A stretch of 7,850 nucleotides of DNA from Bacteriovoracaceae bacterium (GTDB taxonomy: Bacteria; Bdellovibrionota; Bacteriovoracia; Bacteriovoracales; Bacteriovoracaceae). A program made the translations under genes and the position numbers. The notes under the pieces were generated by a model. That model had not been told where the DNA came from. It made no database searches and was given only the letters and a program-made list of their open reading frames with translations. Of this stretch, positions 6,193 to 7,850 are shown one piece after another. Every line of letters starts with the position of its first letter. Within the stretch, counting starts at the first letter, position 1. The DNA is taken from positions 1-7,850 of the forward strand of contig CANEVK010000132.1 in assembly GCA_947442115.1 (NCBI GenBank), in the 5' to 3' direction.

Positions 6193-7821
6193 ATGAAGCC
6201 ACCATTTTACTTGAAACAGTTAATCATCCAGAATTTTGCAACCTTTAAAAATCAAACCATACAATTCCATCCTGGCCTAAATTCTATTGTCGGAGAGACC
6301 GGCTCTGGTAAAAGCCTTGTCCTGGATGCACTACAACTTATCTTCGGTGCACGAGCTGATAAAAAAATTATCCGAAAGGACAGCGATTTTGCCCTCATTG
6401 AGGCTAGCTTTAATTGTCAGGATAAAGATGTAAAAAAATTTCTGCAAGAAATTGGTCATCCTATTGATGGTGAGGAATTCATCATCAAAAGAATTATTCA
6501 CTGTAATGGCACAACAAAAAATTTCATTAATCATCTCTCAGCAAACCTAGGGATTTTAGCCGACTTCTCAAAAAAATTTATAGATCTTGTAGGTCAATTT
6601 GAGAATCAAAAACTTCTCTCTGGACTCTATCAGCTGCAGCTCCTAGATCAGTATGGTGAACTTCAAAAAGAACTTAATAATTACAAAGATGAATATCTTG
6701 AACTAAAAAATTTAGAAAAGGAACTCATTCAATTACAAGAAACGAAAACATCACGGGATCATCGCCTTGATTATCTTCAATACCAGCTTGATGAGATTCA
6801 AATATTAGCTCCCTCCTCCCAGGATGAAACTGAGCTTTTAGAAAAAAAATCCATCATGATCAATCTTGAAAGAAATCAGAGGCTAAATTCATCAATCGAT
6901 GATATTTTCATTGGTGGGGAGTCTTCAATGGGACTCCTTAATCAATTTAAAAGTCTTCAATCAATTTTTTTTAAAAACTCTGATCTTTTTAAAAATGATA
7001 TATCAAAACTTTCTCAATTGGATGATCTCATCACTGAGATCTATGACTCATACAAGAAAAGATTAAACTCTGAGCTTGACTCTCACGAACTTGAAGGAGT
7101 GATCGAGCGACTTGATCAATACTCTAGACTCAAAAAGAAATTCGGAGGTACAGTTCAATCTATCCTTGATTCTCAAGAACTTTTCTTGAAAGAACGAGAA
7201 AAACTTAAAACTGTTGAAATAAGCCTTAATGAAACGGAAGAAAAAATTAATTCACTTAAGCCTAATCTTAAAATCAAGGCTGAAAAACTGCATCAAAAAC
7301 GCCTGCATTTTGCGAAGAAGCTTTCTCAACTACTTACCGAAAAAGTGAGAACTCTCAAGATGGCAGGAGCTACCATTAAAATGGTGATCGAAAGGGCCCC
7401 TGAAATTAATGAAAATGGCTGCTCTAAGATTGATTTTATTGCTGAGACAAACCCAGGGGAAGGATTTTATAAAGTCAAAGATATCGCCTCTGGCGGCGAA
7501 CTCTCACGCATTTTACTTGGCCTTAGACAAATTCTCGCTTGTCACGACTCAATAAGTATTTTCCTTTTTGATGAGATTGATTCAGGTATCGGTGGAGAAA
7601 CGGCAACAAGTCTGGGTAGAGCACTTCAAGAAGTCGCTAAGAATGGACAAGTGATTGCCATTACCCACTTACCGCAAGTGGCACAATTTTCAGATTCAAT
7701 GATCGTTGTTGAAAAAGATATTCAAGAATCTTCAAAAGAAATTAGAACCGAATCAAGGGCGCAAGAATTTACGGGAAGAATGATCAAATCAAAAGTTTTA
7801 TCGATGGCGCAACTCTCATAA
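6193..7821 (+). CDS. recN: DNA repair protein RecN (SMC-like ATPase)
   Basis: RecN is a cytosolic SMC-family ATPase that acts at double-strand breaks and supports RecA-dependent recombination repair. The 542-residue length is close to the family norm of about 550. The N-terminal half-domain has LIIQNFATFKN, then Walker A GETGSGKS at residues 34-41 and LIFGARADKKIIRK. The middle (about 150-400) is a charged coiled coil, shorter than in Smc, with many Glu/Lys/Leu/Gln. The C-terminal half has the ABC signature SGGELSRILLG from Ser433, Walker B FLFDEID with Asp460-Glu461, the D-loop SGIGGE, and the switch ITHLPQVAQF with His492. The GQHEHQ-like motif usual after the first half-domain reads GQFENQ here (134-139), losing both His. 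The start is supported by GGTGAGG upstream and by a dedicated promoter. The next gene begins 18 bases later. Identification is firm. Confidence 0.96.
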   Translation: MKPPFYLKQLIIQNFATFKNQTIQFHPGLNSIVGETGSGKSLVLDALQLIFGARADKKIIRKDSDFALIEASFNCQDKDVKKFLQEIGHPIDGEEFIIKRIIHCNGTTKNFINHLSANLGILADFSKKFIDLVGQFENQKLLSGLYQLQLLDQYGELQKELNNYKDEYLELKNLEKELIQLQETKTSRDHRLDYLQYQLDEIQILAPSSQDETELLEKKSIMINLERNQRLNSSIDDIFIGGESSMGLLNQFKSLQSIFFKNSDLFKNDISKLSQLDDLITEIYDSYKKRLNSELDSHELEGVIERLDQYSRLKKKFGGTVQSILDSQELFLKEREKLKTVEISLNETEEKINSLKPNLKIKAEKLHQKRLHFAKKLSQLLTEKVRTLKMAGATIKMVIERAPEINENGCSKIDFIAETNPGEGFYKVKDIASGGELSRILLGLRQILACHDSISIFLFDEIDSGIGGETATSLGRALQEVAKNGQVIAITHLPQVAQFSDSMIVVEKDIQESSKEIRTESRAQEFTGRMIKSKVLSMAQLS

Positions 7822-7828
7822 TGACGGA

Positions 7829-7835
7829 AAGGAAA
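7829..7835 (+). promoter_or_regulatory. Ribosome binding site of the gene downstream of recN
   Basis: AGGAAAG lies four bases before an ATG at 7840 and within a purine-rich GGAAAGGAAAG run. Its presence right after the recN stop argues that a further + strand gene starts here and is co-transcribed with recN. Confidence 0.5.
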
Positions 7836-7839
7836 GCTC

Positions 7840-7850
7840 ATGCTTGTTAA
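7840..7850 (+). CDS. Start of an unidentified gene, 3' truncated by window edge
   Basis: Only ATG and two further full codons (Met-Leu-Val) are visible before the window ends, so nothing can be said about the product. The call rests on the ribosome binding site just upstream and the 18-base gap after recN. No terminator follows recN, which fits an operon that continues past the edge. Confidence 0.4.

Noticed and set aside
6331..6534. Open frame of 67 codons on the - strand
   Set aside because: Antisense to the recN N-terminal ATPase region; composition is that of a shadow frame.
7821..7850. Nine-codon open frame starting from a TAATG overlap with the recN stop
   Set aside because: It is very short and overlaps the better-supported start at 7840, which has its own ribosome site; it could be a leader peptide but nothing supports that.

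Overview
The window is an AT-rich, densely packed stretch of bacterial chromosome with every supported gene on the + strand. The longest gap between genes is 67 bases, so no stretch of 300 bases lacks a gene. It holds nine coding regions: the 3' end of fliD, fliS, a FliT-like small gene, a degenerate family-9 glycosyltransferase homologue, a small gene of unknown function, a soluble histidine kinase, a single-domain response regulator, NAD kinase and recN. The first codons of another gene follow recN. I see no RNA gene, CRISPR array, insertion sequence, attachment site or convincing rho-independent terminator.

The likely host is a flagellated Gram-negative bacterium of the former deltaproteobacterial lineages. 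The AT-rich base use, the NtrB-like kinase with a HELSNP-type H-box, and flagellar cap genes running into nadK and recN suggest the Bdellovibrionota (Bacteriovorax/Halobacteriovorax type). This is inference from gene content and style; no search was run.

Layout. Bases 2-1406 encode the late flagellar set: filament cap (FliD), flagellin chaperone (FliS) and a probable FliT-type chaperone joined to fliS by a TAATG overlap. Bases 1408-2754 encode a GT9-like protein whose N-terminal Gly-Asp motif and C-terminal Asp-Thr-Gly motif are both missing, which suggests a non-catalytic role. Bases 2778-5220 encode a small helical protein, a kinase and a receiver; kinase and receiver share a 4-base ATGA overlap. 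Bases 5223-6125 encode NAD kinase, starting two bases after the receiver. A 67-base gap with a near-consensus sigma-70 promoter then separates this long operon from recN (6193-7821).

How the genes may work together: FliD, FliS and the FliT-like protein serve filament assembly. The GT9-like protein, the small helical protein and the two-component pair are packed in the same transcription unit, so a role in flagellar modification, export or control is plausible but unproven. nadK is a housekeeping gene probably transcribed by read-through. recN has its own promoter and begins a DNA-repair unit that may continue past the window edge.
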